Numbered from the stretch's first letter, positions 44,807 to 58,385 are shown. The stretch: 64,000 bases of DNA from Semisulcospira habei (GCA_036245525.1 BTPG01000005.1:122726578-122790577); one strand, 5' to 3'. Notes: generated by a model not told the origin, from the letters alone. Numbers and translations: made by a program.

Positions 44807-45456
44807 GTCAGAGTGTTGTGCAGTCGGTGTGCGTGTAGGAAGAAGGCAGTCCTAGGAACTTATGTTTTTGATTTCATCCACAAAGTCATATGCACATAGT
44901 GTACATGATTATGGGGCAAGGGAGATGGATCAGTCGCGTAGGGACACAGAGGTTTAAAAACAGGGACTGATTTCCATATGCGACTGGCATTCATTCAGCT
45001 GAGCCAAATGGATCGACCAAGGATAGTCAGATAGCAGAGCGGCAATACTTTCGCCATTCCTTAGAAATAAGGCACCAAGATAACTCATTCAAAAACTTCT
45101 TTATCTTCCGCAAGCATGGCACAGTCATAGTCCTGTCTAAACTTACGTAAAGTAAGATAACATTCATGTAGTCAAGTTGTGCCGTAAGGAAACAAAACGC
45201 TTTTAGAGGGCCCGTTGGTATTTTATAATGTGTGTAATACTTTTGACAATGCACGCCAAGTACAAGTCCGTACAGTTCACACGCCTAGCATTCCATTATC
45301 CTTATCTCTGCCAGGTGTTAAAAGGCAGCAGTATATACAGGCTATAGCATAAACACAGTGCGGAGGTAGCGGTTAGTGGAACCCACAATATGGCGGGCGG
45401 CCTCCACGCGGCTGATAAGTGCCAGATAGCCTCTCCCTATAAATACGCTCTATGCG
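44807..45456. other. Intron sequence, no feature
   Basis: TATAAATA at about 45438 is the only promoter-like word. No gene recognised. Confidence 0.4.
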
Positions 45457-45632
45457 TTAACCCCGTCACTGCACGTGGATATAGACGTATCTCTGAAAAA
45501 AGGCGATGATCCAAACCGCGTAAGAGACAAAGATTCTCATGAAACCCCACAATTGTGGGGGTTCATGAGGATCTATGCCTCTTGCAGTGGGTGGTATTTG
45601 TGGGGTTTTTTGCTCGACAGTGGAATTGTTAA
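45457..45632. mobile_element. Family C hairpin element, 37 bp before DMRT exon 2
   Basis: TTAACCCCGTCACTGCACG to GACAGTGGAATTGTTAA. Arms share ATGAAMCCCCACAATTG-type changes (GAACC, CACAA) on both sides against the family GAGCC, CGCAA. It lies just upstream of the branch-point region of the exon 2 acceptor. Confidence 0.88.
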
Positions 45633-45669
45633 TCAGTCTCATTAAAACTAACCCCGTTTTCATCTGCAG

Positions 45670-45806
45670 ACACCAAGCCACTGAAATGTCCAGCGCCTTG
45701 AAGGCAAAAGTGAAGAACGCCGCCAATCTTCTACAGCAAAGGAAACTTCTACAGCGAAACCTCCGTTCTTTGCAGCAACACTCTTTATCCAGAGAGATTT
45801 TAGCAG
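45670..45806 (+). CDS. DMRT2: DMRT2-like transcription factor, exon 2
   Basis: 137 bp, phase 2 in and phase 1 out, residues 173-219. The acceptor is CCCGTTTTCATCTGCAG and the donor GCAG|GTAGGC. The first base completes the Arg codon left by exon 1, giving ALRRHQATEM. Related proteins have ALRRQQATE, so the junction is right and one Gln is His here. The rest (NLLQQRKLLQRNLRSLQQHS, SREILA) is basic and helical, as expected for the segment after the DM domain in the DMRT2 group. In-phase joins on both sides make a false exon very unlikely. Confidence 0.92.
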
Positions 45807-46030
45807 GTAGGCTGTCCGCTTTGTGATTTGCATCTGTCCTGTGTTTCCTATGAGTGCCATCTTGTTTGTTAAGGAGCTGTAGAATACATTTTTTCTTTTT
45901 TGCTTCCTTTTCTTTTGTTTAGTTTCCGTTATCGAATGTGGTGACTGCGTTAATTAGTTTGCTGTGCTATTTTATATCGTGTTGCGCTGCATTTCATTTT
46001 TGTTTTGTTCTGTTGTTCTAATTTTTATTT

Positions 46031-46358
<328 letters not shown>

Positions 46359-47047
46359 CAATCCTTTTAATGTACAGGTACATGTATTGTTATATTCGTG
46401 TATCGCTATATTTAGTGATTAATGTGGCTGTTGTTTAATTTTGCTCTAACTATTTCTATATTCCAATAGAGCCTTTCAAGACCACTTTTACATAGGAAAC
46501 ACCCCCACATCATATGTCCTATAGTCTTTCCGCGCTTTGCTTTTTGGGATCGCATGATATATAGTCCGTTTGAACAACGCTTGCCTCGTGTTTTCGCAAA
46601 TAACTTTTAAACGCAAATGATTCCAAGACAACTCGAAGAAGAAAAGATGATCACCAAGTTTGGTCCTAATTTATTTTAATTTTCCTTCAGTCTTGACAGC
46701 AGTGGTTTAGCCGCTGCCCTCGGAAAATTTTGAACTTGATCTATTTAAACCTGCTCAAATGTAAGTTTTTCATGCCCCAGTCAGCAACACTGACATAAAT
46801 TTCACGCTCCTCGTGTTGAATGTTCGACAGCTCGGTCTTGCGAAACGTCTGATCCGAGCATAGCTTGTCACAGTTTCAGCGTCAGTGATGCAGGGCAGTG
46901 GTCAATGAAGCCTGAACAGGGTTTATAGTTCAATTTTTATGTGGGTCATCGCCATGATCTCTCGAGGGTAGTTGCTAAAGCTTTGGATTTAAAGCCAGTT
47001 ACATTTTAAAATAAATCAGGACCAAGTTTTACTATCACTTTTTAAGT

Positions 47048-47535
47048 GCCTTCTATTTATAGAAGGGACTTTTTAGGACGGGTCGCGATGGGGCGAATTT
47101 AATTGCATGTTCATGATGTCAAAGGCGGGCAGGCTAAACCTCTTACAATTGAAGTAACAAAATAAAAATTACGTCATGTCTAGTTACGCTAACCTCGCTG
47201 CTGAACGTACATTTGGCGCGAAGAACCGTATGTGCGTATGTATGAATGTATGTATGTGTGTGTGTGCGTATGTATGTAAACAAGACAATCTCCGATATTT
47301 CTGTACACACAAGCTTGAAACTTGGCGAAATACTTTATTAAGTAGGTGGCTAAGAGAACCTCCGAGCATATTGTAACTGAATGTCTTATTAAAGACATAA
47401 ACAACCGTTTATAGGAAGTCGGTTGACCCAGATTAGAGTCCGTAATTTTTGTCATATTTACTTGAACTTTTGCATACAGCTAGTTTGGAGAAAGACATTG
47501 CATGAGTTCGTTAGCCAGCTTTGTATCCTTTCAAC
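47048..47535. repeat. Dispersed repeat, copy 2
   Basis: Same orientation and order as 6820-7332, from TTCTATTTATAGAAGGGACT to TTCGTTAGCCAGCTTTGTAT. The central (GT)n of copy 1 is replaced by a short GTATGTAT tract. Confidence 0.85.
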
Positions 47536-47671
47536 TTCTTTAGAAAAATTAATTCTTTTCAGAAAATAATTAAAACAGTAAAAAAAAAAAAAAACTTTGC
47601 TTCTAGAGAAAGTCAGACAGTGCCGGTGACGTAAAAGAAGCAACTCCGTTACCACGCAGACCATATGACGT

Positions 47672-47674
<3 letters not shown>

Positions 47675-47739
<65 letters not shown>

Positions 47740-47751
47740 CGCTCGCTCGCT
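47675..47751. repeat. (CT)n microsatellite
   Basis: CT array ending in four CGCT units. Confidence 0.95.
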
Positions 47752-47785
47752 CTTTCTCACACATATGCGCTCATCTCCAAGAGGT

Positions 47786-48015
<230 letters not shown>

Positions 48016-48101
48016 TTTGTGCAAGGACATGATTGAAAACAGGTCTATGTACCTAATCATTTCTCCTTGAGAAATAAATTTTCATTTCCTTTCATTTCAT
48101 T

Positions 48102-48325
<224 letters not shown>

Positions 48326-48401
48326 TAACAGTAGGGCTTCGCGATAGCACAGGAATTTCCACAGATCTGCGTCCTTTTCTGTGTATAATTAAACCTTTTC
48401 A

Positions 48402-48470
48402 TCTGCAAGAGACAGATTTACATGAGCCCCTGCTTTCGCAGGGGCTCGTGTTAATCTATGACATTTGTGA
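48402..48470. repeat. Family C hairpin, partial
   Basis: CTGCAAGAGACAGATTTACA and GGGGCTCGTGTTAATCTATG around CCCCTGCTTTCGCAGGGG. Confidence 0.75.
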
Positions 48471-48683
48471 CTAAAATTGCATCACCTATTCATCAATTTG
48501 AGGGTGCTCCTATCTGAGCGTCGACTGTTTTCACTTTACCGTGGACGCCTGGGAGAAGACTGTCAGCTTTTATTCTATCAAATAGCATGATTAGTTGATA
48601 TAACACTTGTGACAATCTATGGTTTAACACAAAGAATATTCGTCAAACGGAGCTTGATGCGCAAGAAAATGAAGACGGAATTT

Positions 48684-48800
48684 GAATGAATGAATGAATG
48701 AATGAATGAATGAATGAATGAATGAATGAATGCAAAAGGATAACAGAGACAAAATGAAAGAAGGGAAGTAAGTAAGTAAGAAAGAAAGAAAGAAAGAAGC
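48684..48800. repeat. (AATG)n and short (AAGT)n/(AAGA)n tracts
   Basis: About 11 AATG units then AAGTAAGT and AAGAAAGA. Confidence 0.92.
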
Positions 48801-49032
48801 GTCAATAAGGCAAACAAACAAACAAACAAACTTCTCGTTTGATAAATAATAGATCAAAATACGGCTTACACACATTATGCATGAAGAGCTTCGTGTTTAT
48901 TTTATAAAATGATATTATCTGAACATTCGCAGTTGCGGTTTATGATTTTCATTTTTTTTTTTTTCTTGCAGTATTCGAGGCGGCTAAAGACATTAAACTC
49001 TATCTAATCAGATATATATTTCTTGTTTTCAG

Positions 49033-50444
49033 CATACCGGTCTAGAATGCACGCACTCCCACCACCAGAGGTTCTTCGAACTGTGGCGCCATACATGAAC
49101 GAGCGCATGCGTAAACGGAGGTGCTTCGCGGATAAGGACCTGGAGGCAGTGATGATGGAACGAGAGCGCCAATTAGAGCTTGTCAAGTCGCGTGGTGCAC
49201 CCTTCAACCAACCACAGCTCTCGGTCATTTCACCCGGCGTGGTGACCGCCTGTGGCGGGAATTTTGGCGGACTCCATTCTGGGAAGTCTCGTGCGTTGCT
49301 GGGCAACATGACGCCGCGGGAGTTTCTGCAGAGGATATTTCCAGCACACAACCCTAACGTCCTTGAACTTGTCTGGCAAGGTTGCGGCGGAGACCTTGAG
49401 CGCGCTATTGAGCAGCTGGCTTCCGGTATGAAAACCAACACAGCAGCGCCCCCAACGGCCGGGCAGAATGGACTCACTTCGTCTCATCCAGAACATCACC
49501 AGACACAGGGATCTTCGCCAAATTCCCCTCACTATCACCCGCACCAGCAATGGTACCTACAGGCTGCGGCTGCGGCAGGGATGCTGGGTTTGTCATCTGG
49601 CCTCCCCGTGGCTGCCTTATTCGGCATGAGGCCAATCAATCCCGCTAACCCTCTAATGCATGTAGGAAATGGAGCTGCAAACAGTGCCGGCGGCTGCATG
49701 TACAAGGGGGTTAAAGACGCAAGAGGGATACCTGCCCCTTTTCCTGCAAACCTTCTGCATCAGCACCAGGCATTATGTTCCATTGGCGGGTTTCCTTTTG
49801 TGTCAGCGATACGTCCTGGAAGTTTCCAGCCTTCTCTGAAGCATTCCCGCCAAGAAGGTTCACCCGCTATCAGCTCTGCTCACGAGTCTGAATCCCCCAA
49901 ATCTCCCTTAAATGGAACATCTGACAAGGCACCCGTTTCTCCCTTCAACGCTATGTCTCCTAAAACATCAACAGCCCATTTCAACGGACCCTCTACCAAG
50001 ACGCCCAGCCCCTCAATGCCCAGAACGTCTCCAAATAACCAAAGACTTCACCCTTGGTATCAAGAGAGCGAGATATCACCGGCTGAACATGTAAGCATCA
50101 GCGACCTTACGACCAGGAAGTCCGCGTTCAGATCCGTCCTGCCCGCAGCAATGAGCGACAGTTACAATATTAACCCCCTTAAGCATTCAGCCGCCGGTGC
50201 TGTAAACAGCACCGGCGGCTTCACCCTCAAAGGGGTTAATATGGGCAGTGATCGCGGATCGGCAGCGGTCAGTGACAGAAGCAGTGTGTCCCCCCTCCCA
50301 AACACTCCCCCGTCAAGCCGACACTCGAGAGCTTCCTCGTGTAGCGAGGACCTGTCCGACACCGAAAAGATCGGTGTGGTCATTGCCAGTCCCGTTAAGT
50401 CCAAACTGAAGTTCTCTGTTGAGTCCATCATCGGCAGGAGCTGA
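49033..50444 (+). CDS. DMRT2: DMRT2-like transcription factor, last exon with DMA domain
   Basis: Encodes residues 219-688; the stop is TGA at 50442-50444. Phase 1 entry (G|CA) gives ILA-A-YRSRMHALPPPEV. Residues 241-267 (NERMRKRRCFADKDLEAVM then MERERQLE) match a block after the DM domain in vertebrate DMRT2 (RMRKRRAFADKELE, recalled). Residues 312-348 (TPREFLQRIFPAHNPNVLEL then VWQGCGGDLERAIEQLA) form a DMA domain, which resembles a ubiquitin-binding UBA helix bundle. The rest is rich in Ser, Pro and Ala and probably disordered. It ends KLKFSVESIIGRS. Two repeats of the form NPLxHxxxGAxNSxGG and KGV occur at about 419-446 and 598-622; the second is encoded by a palindrome. Confidence 0.93.
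49311..49424 (+). other. DMRT2: DMA domain coding segment
   Basis: Encodes residues 312-349. The order (T/S)PxxxLxxxFP, then LxLVxQGCGGDxxxAIEQL, is the DMA signature known from DMRT3, DMRTA1/2 and arthropod Dmrt93B/99B. Confidence 0.9.
49641..49712. repeat. Diverged copy of the coding palindrome
   Basis: AACCCTCTAATGCATGTAGG then GAGCTGCAAACAGTGCCGGC and GGGGGTTAA align without gaps to most of 50172-50240, but the left arm has lost its pairing. It encodes NPLMHVGNGAANSAGGCMYK. Confidence 0.7.
50166..50242. repeat. Palindrome inside coding exon 3
   Basis: GCCGCCGGTGCTGT and ACAGCACCGGCGGC are exact complements around AA (50190-50219), with outer TTAACCCCCTT and AAAGGGGTTAA. The total is about 70 bp with TTAA-type ends. 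The frame stays open through it (NINPLKHSAAGAVNSTGGFT). Confidence 0.9.
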
Positions 50445-50470
50445 AAGACTTTCAATAACAGACGCAACAT

Positions 50471-50684
50471 TTAACTCATTCTACCCCAGACACACCACAG
50501 CAAAATAAGGATCGACCATGATAGTTCAAGGGTGATGCCAGAATAGCTTGGCGCCTAAGGGCGCCAAGCTATTCTGGCATCACCCTTGAACTATCATGGT
50601 CGATCTGTGTCCTGCACTGCAATGCAGTCTTCAGAGGACAACGGCAACATTTGGGGATTTCGGTGATGGGGTAGAATGAGTTAA
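50471..50684. mobile_element. Family B hairpin element in the DMRT 3' region
   Basis: TTAACTCATTCTACCCCAGA to GGTAGAATGAGTTAA, starting 26 bp after the stop codon. In reverse orientation it is almost identical to 23153-23367. If transcribed, the 3' UTR would carry a hairpin of about 45 bp. Confidence 0.94.
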
Positions 50685-50694
50685 AACAAAAACA

Positions 50695-50700
50695 AATAAA
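50695..50700 (+). promoter_or_regulatory. DMRT2: Possible polyadenylation signal of DMRT
   Basis: AATAAA, 251 bp after the stop and just past the B element. It is the first such hexamer after the stop. A later signal could be used instead. Confidence 0.45.
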
Positions 50701-50844
50701 AAACACCTTGCTTTGAAAAGATGGCCGAAGACGTAACAGTTGAACTGCACAGGCGTTAACCCGGTATCAGAAATAGGTCAGCATTTTGAAAGGACTTAAT
50801 ACATCCATTGGATTTCCCCAATCTTCCACAAGAGTCGCATGTTC

Positions 50845-50968
50845 AAGATCTGACAGAGGTGTTTATTCTCATGAGCCCATGCAGCCGCAAGGACTCGTGA
50901 AAATAATTATATGATACATAATATAATAATATAATAAGTATGATAAATGTATACCTCTTGCTCGCAGG
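50845..50968. repeat. Family C hairpin broken by an AT-rich insertion
   Basis: GAGGTGTTTATTCTCATGAG and GGACTCGTGAAAATAATTAT are the arms. A tract of AATATAATAATATAATAAG follows before TATACCTCTTGC. Confidence 0.6.
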
Positions 50969-51118
50969 AAGTTGCCTCATGGACATCCAGGTGCTATTCA
51001 AGTAAACTCCAGTCTTATTCGCCGAATACTTTGTGTCTCTGTGCCACAATTCCATGATATCTTGATATACTTTTTATCCACAAGTGCCAGGTTCTCACAG
51101 TCCCTCCGTGTCTACATG

Positions 51119-51332
51119 GTAACGCCTTCACTGCAAGTGATCGCAGATTGTGATTCTGAAATCTTTGTTGAATCAACGCCAAAGAGCCCACACCGTCCAA
51201 GAAAAATAAATACAAAGTGATATCAGCAAGAAGCATAGATCTTCATGAGCCCCCGCAATTGCGGGGGCTCATGAAGATCTGTGCCTCTTGCCGTTGGATC
51301 GTGATCACTTTTGTCGGCAGCGAAAGGGTAAA
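51119..51332. mobile_element. Family C hairpin element, full length, inverted
   Basis: GGTAACGCCTTCACTGCAAG to GCAGCGAAAGGGTAAA. Both arms carry ATCTTCATGAG/CTCATGAAGAT in place of ATCCTCATGAG/CTCATGAGGAT. Confidence 0.9.
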
Positions 51333-51836
<504 letters not shown>

Positions 51837-51843
51837 TAGGGCT

Positions 51844-51845
<2 letters not shown>

Positions 51846-51931
<86 letters not shown>
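51846..51931. repeat. (CT)n directly upstream of a truncated LINE
   Basis: CT array with one CCT slip; the LINE begins at the next base (CACATCGTCTATTGGGGG). Confidence 0.95.
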
Positions 51932-53072
<1,141 letters not shown>

Positions 53073-53207
53073 GGGCAGTTGCTACTTCTGAACCATCAGA
53101 TCTTTCGTAACAGCAATGCATCTGACAGAGTTTATTAATTTTGAAAAAGACACTTTTCTTAGGCAATAGCGTGCACAAAATCATTGTGGCTGCAGCTCGG
53201 TTCGATA

Positions 53208-53280
53208 TGTGTGGCTGCGTATGTGATTTCGGACGTCATTTTTCTCGGCGCTAAGGTCCAAAATCACAGACCGTCGCACG
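53208..53280. repeat. Imperfect palindrome related to 35050-35114
   Basis: GTGGCTGCGTATGTGATTTC pairs loosely with CAAAATCACAGACCGTCGCAC. Confidence 0.5.
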
Positions 53281-53572
53281 TACCGGCAACTCAGTCTAGG
53301 GCAAACCCTTATTAATTTTCATTGTTGTGCAAGATGCATTCACGAACAACCACATAGCTGCAAGGTGTCGTAAAAAATGTAATTTACCCCTATGTTCAAT
53401 GTAATTTACCCCTATGTTTAACTAAAAAGAGGAGGTAGTCGTATTGACGGTTTAGTTTTCTTTGACTGAATTGATAGTCCGAAAATTCTTCCGAGCTCTT
53501 GCTTTCTCCAGTGCAGGAGGCAGTATATAAATGCATGCGTTACTCCGAGCGAACGCCACTCAAACCTTCCAT
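53281..53572. other. No feature recognised
   Basis: The word AATGTAATTTACCCCTATGTT is present twice in tandem near 53377. Confidence 0.5.
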
Positions 53573-53642
53573 TTGAAAGAGACATAGATCTTCATGAGAC
53601 CCCCGTAGTTGCGGGGAGTCATGAAGATCTATGCCTCTTGCT
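53573..53642. repeat. Family C hairpin, partial
   Basis: GACATAGATCTTCATGAGAC and GTCATGAAGATCTATGCCTC are near complements. Both carry the CTTCATG/CATGAAG variant. Confidence 0.85.
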
Positions 53643-53999
53643 GGCCCAGCTTACATCTATGTTTTCTTATAGACTGTCATAGATGACGACGGTTTTGTGA
53701 GTCTCCATGGGATCGGTGTGTGAACGCACTAAGTGCATTATCCAAATCTGCTGTGACAAAATAGCAAAAATCACTGCGGTGGGAGAGCATGTCTTCCAGA
53801 GCCAAGTTGCTCTTATTTCTCGTACGTCTGACACAGTGACACGTACAACATATGTCGCAGTTTAATTTAATTTAATTTTATTTTATAACATTTATTTTTT
53901 CGATCTCTGCCGCACTCGTAGAGTATCAAATCTTATCATGTAATTTCTTTTAGAGCGTACGTGTATTCATCCTATGTATGATGATGATGATGATGATAC

Positions 54000-54057
<58 letters not shown>

Positions 54058-54789
54058 CAACATCATCATTATTATCGCAATTATTATCATTATTGTTATT
54101 CTTATCGCCATCATCATCATCGTTATGATTATTATTACTACAAATGATCACTTGGACTGTATGTGATAAACAATAGGCCTATGCACAGGTCGCGCGATGC
54201 CATTTTACGCTGAAAAGCAGTAATGTATATTCACTGATGCTGAAGTAACTTGGTGCTGATGTCATGTAACCTAATACTCCATGTAGTTTTGAATAAAATG
54301 CAGACTTGGACATTTTCTTTGTCTTGGGCATTTCCTTTATTTTACTACATTTTATGATAGTCCGTAATTTAAGCCTATTGGCCGTGCATGCCTATAAAAT
54401 AAATATATGTTTATTATGAGGAAACAAAATCATACCATTATGCAGTTAACACACTGGTTCCTGGGGAATGGCCAAAATGGATTTGAAATATGTGACCATC
54501 GTCAGACTATACCTAATTAATATTTAAATGCAGGTGTGCGATCTGCGCGGCCTAGCATGTGAATGAGCAACAGCGTCACTTCATTTGTGATTCCGAAGCT
54601 GTTTGGTCTGACGTCGCTCTGGCTGGCCTGAATTGTATCGACTGATTTCCATCTCTAAACAAGCCATATTTTTCATTTATTTATGTAAATAAGAAATAGA
54701 ACAAGAGGAATGTCTCGTTCCATTCCATGTCATTTTGTACCCTTTGGCCGTGGGTAGGGAATTTTGGTTCAGCTGATTCTTGCAAAGGG

Positions 54790-54790
<1 letters not shown>
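53643..54790. other. Unannotated, with (GAT)n/(ATT)n at 53978-54130
   Basis: Trinucleotide tract of GAT, ATT and ATC units. The remainder shows nothing recognised. Confidence 0.5.
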
Positions 54791-54793
<3 letters not shown>

Positions 54794-54834
<41 letters not shown>

Positions 54835-54930
54835 GGACGGACGGACCGAACAGAGAGACGGACGGACGAGGGACAGACAGACAGACAGATGGACGGACAG
54901 ACAGAAAGACAGACAGACAGATGGAGAGAT
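54794..54930. repeat. (GA)n then GACGGACG/GACAGACA tract
   Basis: GA array to about 54830, then mixed tetranucleotides. Confidence 0.94.
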
Positions 54931-54932
54931 AA

Positions 54933-55135
54933 GATGATGCTGATGAAACGTGTTTCAACGGTGAAAGGTATGACAGAGAAAGAATCGTCATTTTACAAAC
55001 TTGCCGTTGCTACAATCTACCAAAATAAACAGAGAGATGATGATGATGAAACTTTATTTATCAACGGTAAAAAGTTTTGACAGAAACAAATCGTCATTTT
55101 ACAAACTTTCCGTTGCTAACATCTACGACATAAAA
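54933..55135 (-). repeat. Tandemly duplicated LINE 3' terminus (minus strand)
   Basis: Two units of about 100 bp: TGATGAAACGTGTTTCAACG (54940) and TGATGAAACTTTATTTATCA (55041). Each continues with AAATCGTCATTTTACAAACT. On the minus strand the unit ends AATAAAGTTTCATCATC, a LINE-style end. Confidence 0.7.
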
Positions 55136-55143
55136 TGGGTTAC

Positions 55144-55148
<5 letters not shown>

Positions 55149-55202
<54 letters not shown>

Positions 55203-55340
55203 GAATTATATTTACACACATTATTTCATGCAACAATAATGTTAAAAAAATTAAAACAAAATAATAATGAAATAAAAAACAAATCATATACACAAAATAA
55301 TAGTAAAAGTCAACATTCATCTTATACCACACACACACAC

Positions 55341-55397
<57 letters not shown>
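55149..55397. repeat. (AAT)n and (CA)n microsatellites inside a LINE 3' UTR
   Basis: AAT from 55149 to 55202 and CA from 55329 to 55396. Confidence 0.92.
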
Positions 55398-55401
<4 letters not shown>

Positions 55402-55451
55402 ATATACATAAATGCATGCATTACGTGAAAGTATTAACCATCAGGGTTTGT

Positions 55452-56345
55452 TTAAATAAATGCCCAGTGATGTTTTGTTTGGCTCATCAGGTAATCGAAA
55501 AGTTTCGTTTTAAAGATTCCAAGCCAGGCTATAGTCTTCGCTGAAATGTGCAGGAATAGTGTTCCATACAAACGGTCCAGAAAATGATAAACTAGTTTTA
55601 AAGAGGTCAGAGGTAGGGGTAAAGTATTGTTCCTTGAGGTCCGTTCGCGTTCTTGCTGTGGCATAAATTTGGTGGTTAGATACTGCGGTGTCATGTTATT
55701 TAATATCTTATGCATGAGGATGCATTTGTTGAAATTAAGTTGTTGACGCAGGCCGAGAATGTTTACATGTCTAAATTTGTCTATGGTAGGAATGGTCCGC
55801 GTATCTATCATTTTGACAGCTCTTTTATATATAGAGTTTAACCTGTTCATGTGAACATCACTACAACCGTCCCACACTGTGGAGACATAACGTGAGACTT
55901 GATATGGGCATGAAAAAACAGTTTACGAGTATGTGTATCCGTTACTTGTCTAAGCTGGGACAACAGCAAAGTGTTTTTAGCAATGGTTTTACAGACTGTA
56001 TTTATATACGTCTCCCAACATAGTTGTTCGTCAACGTGTATTCCCAAGAATTTACGCTCTGTGACTTGTTCTATCGGTTTAGCGTTCAGTTGTAAATGTA
56101 ACGGCTGTGGTCGGCGTTGGTGTTTTTGTCGTGTAGTGATTAAAATACTCTCTGTTTTTCCTGGATGAAGAACTATATGATTCTCTCTACACCAGTCGGA
56201 AACCTCGCTGAGACTACCTTGTAAGCTAAGGTTAATGTCAGCTGTTTTTTTTTTTTACCCGAAACATGGAGGTTCTTATCGTCCGCAAACAGGTTGCAGT
56301 TGACATCAGAGTTAGTAATATGCAAAGGCATATCATTAATGAATA
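55452..56345 (-). pseudogene. 5'-truncated LINE reverse-transcriptase fragment
   Basis: Read on the minus strand it starts at FINDMPLHITNSDVNCNLFA with an intact FADD catalytic motif near 56300. HVDEQLCWETYINTVCKTIA and WDGCSDVHMNRLNSIYKRAV follow in other frames, and it stops near 55452. There are at least two frameshifts. The first codon is flush with a (CT)n array (GA on the + strand). Confidence 0.87.
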
Positions 56346-56346
56346 T

Positions 56347-56429
<83 letters not shown>

Positions 56430-56560
56430 AGAAGAAGAAGAGGAAGAAAAGAAGAAGAAGAAGAAGAGGTAGAAGCAGAAGGAAAAGAAGAAGAAGAAGA
56501 ACGAAAGAAAGAAAAAGGAATGGAAAAAACGAATGAAAGGAAGAAGGGGATAATGAAAGA
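56346..56560. repeat. (GA)n then (GAA)n microsatellite
   Basis: GA to about 56427, then GAA-rich DNA. On the minus strand this is the CT array at the truncated end of the LINE. Confidence 0.95.
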
Positions 56561-56864
56561 AAGAAAAGTATAAAGAAAACGGGACAGAGCAAAAACGACA
56601 GGCCTTTCCTTCATTTAAGCACTGAATCTCTTCAAGTACACTTACGGGACGATGCCAACTCATTTTGACAGGCTCCTGTAACAATTTGATTTGGCCTGCC
56701 CGGAAATTTGTATTTCATTTGATTTTCACATTCTATCCCATTTTCTCTGAACGGGGATTTTGGTGCAGAAATCGAATTGCATGCCCAACAAGATGTTCAC
56801 ACATCCTTGGGTGTCAGTCACTTGTTGATGCAGCACGCTAGAATGGCTCTTGCGCCAGGGGACA
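56561..56864. other. No feature recognised
   Basis: Mixed sequence. Confidence 0.4.
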
Positions 56865-56933
56865 TTTTGGCGTGGCACAATTGCGAAGTTTGCCTCGCCA
56901 AAATGCAAACTTTGCAATTGTGCCACGCCAAAA
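56865..56933. repeat. Palindrome with 29-bp arms
   Basis: TTTTGGCGTGGCACAATTGC and GCAATTGTGCCACGCCAAAA are exact complements; pairing continues GAAGTTTGC/GCAAACTTT. No TTAA ends. Confidence 0.88.
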
Positions 56934-57089
56934 CGACCTCGCGTTTTCTACGATAAATTGACTGTAGTTCGATCTGACGTAATCGTCATTCTGGCACATT
57001 GCGCCGGCATGGTAGATCTGGCGAGGGGGTGCTTTCATTGGTTCGAAAACCCATCTTATATACCCCTCCCCTCACCCCACCCCCAAAGA

Positions 57090-57335
57090 AAAATAAATAA
57101 ATAAATAAATGAAATAAAATATTTATATAAACAAATAAATAATAAATAAATAAGTAAAAAATAAATAATAAATAATACTATTAAAATAAAATAATAAATA
57201 AGATGATAAATAAATAAGACGATACAATAAATAAGATGATAAAATAATAATAAATAAATGTAAATAGATAATAAATAAGACGAAATAACTAAATAAACAG
57301 ATAATAAATAATTCGAAATAAACATTAACATCAAA
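57090..57335. repeat. AAAT-rich low-complexity tract
   Basis: AAATAAAT and AATAAT units, with GATGATAAAT blocks. Confidence 0.9.
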
Positions 57336-57612
57336 TAAAATCAAATGGACAAGAAAATAATAAAAGACATAACAAACAAAGCTGAAAGATGTCATTCACA
57401 ACCATGTGGAGTGGAAACGGAAACATACCGCATGATCAGTGTGCGCATGACAGCCGCTCAGAGCGTCAGCAGTAATTCCTATTGGTACTCGAAGCCGTTG
57501 TCAGGGACACACAGCTCACGTGGCAAGCTTTCTCGCCCTTTGTTGACGCTGACTTCTACAGAAACGCCCGATCCCCTCAGTGTATCTATTTATAAATTAC
57601 ATGTATACCCCA

Positions 57613-57685
57613 GTAGAAAGTCGTCTTCGGGCCCACAGCCGTGCACGTGCCCACAAGGGCCGTCGTGGGCCCGATGACCTTTGCT
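57613..57685. repeat. Family F hairpin, shortened
   Basis: AAAGTCGTCTTCGGGCCCAC and GTGGGCCCGATGACCTTTGC with inner GTGCACGTGCCCAC. Confidence 0.75.
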
Positions 57686-57921
57686 TGTTGGGTATCGACC
57701 TCTTCTGGTCCACCATCACATGTATAGTTAGCAGAGTGACCCCTCCATGAAAATAGCTCGGCTGAATGCCTTCCTGCAATTCCGCAGTACATAGCATACC
57801 GTGTATTGATCCAGTACCTTGAGACTGAATCTGCGAACTCAAATTTATATAAAGGGTTTGATGGTTTATCATAAAAGGTTCACCAGAATATTTGCAGTTC
57901 TAAGTATTCATGGATTATTCT
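57686..57921. other. No feature recognised
   Basis: Mixed sequence. Confidence 0.4.
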
Positions 57922-58132
57922 TTAACGCTTTCAGTGCCGAGAAGATTTGAACACACGCATTTGCAAGAGGTATAGATCTTCATGAGCTCTCGCAGTCGTG
58001 GGGGCTCATGAGGATCTATGCCTCTTGCTGACACCACTTTAAATCCATGTTCGTAGCGCTAGGGCTTGTTGATGTTGAATTGACTAAAACTGCAGAAACA
58101 CATTTTCCGTCAACAGGCACTGAACAGGTTAA
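57922..58132. mobile_element. Family C hairpin element, full length
   Basis: TTAACGCTTTCAGTGCCGAG to CACTGAACAGGTTAA. Arms GAGGTATAGATCTTCATGAG and CTCATGAGGATCTATGCCTC, with three unmatched positions. Confidence 0.9.
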
Positions 58133-58385
58133 TGGGGTGGGAAAGGGGAGTGATGGGGGTGGACATATGGCGCTTGGAAATCAAACTTCACCTTCCTAAA
58201 TAAATGTAAATATTAGGAGAGTATACACAAATCGGAATCTCTACGATCTGGCACGAGCTGTCGAATATTTTTCGCTGTTTCTTGTAAGCACGGTTTGCCT
58301 TGAATGGATATTGACAATTTGATTGCGCTATTACCCATTAAGCGTGCGGATAGAACGTACGGTTCCTAGATGGGCGTACTTAACA

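Noticed and set aside
48972..49032. Alternative start of DMRT exon 3 at the TTTCTTGCAG acceptor
   Set aside because: It would add 61 bases and throw the frame out; the acceptor at 49032 joins in phase.
57056..57395. Two minus-strand frames with apparent membrane helices
   Set aside because: Produced by the AAAT-rich low-complexity tract.
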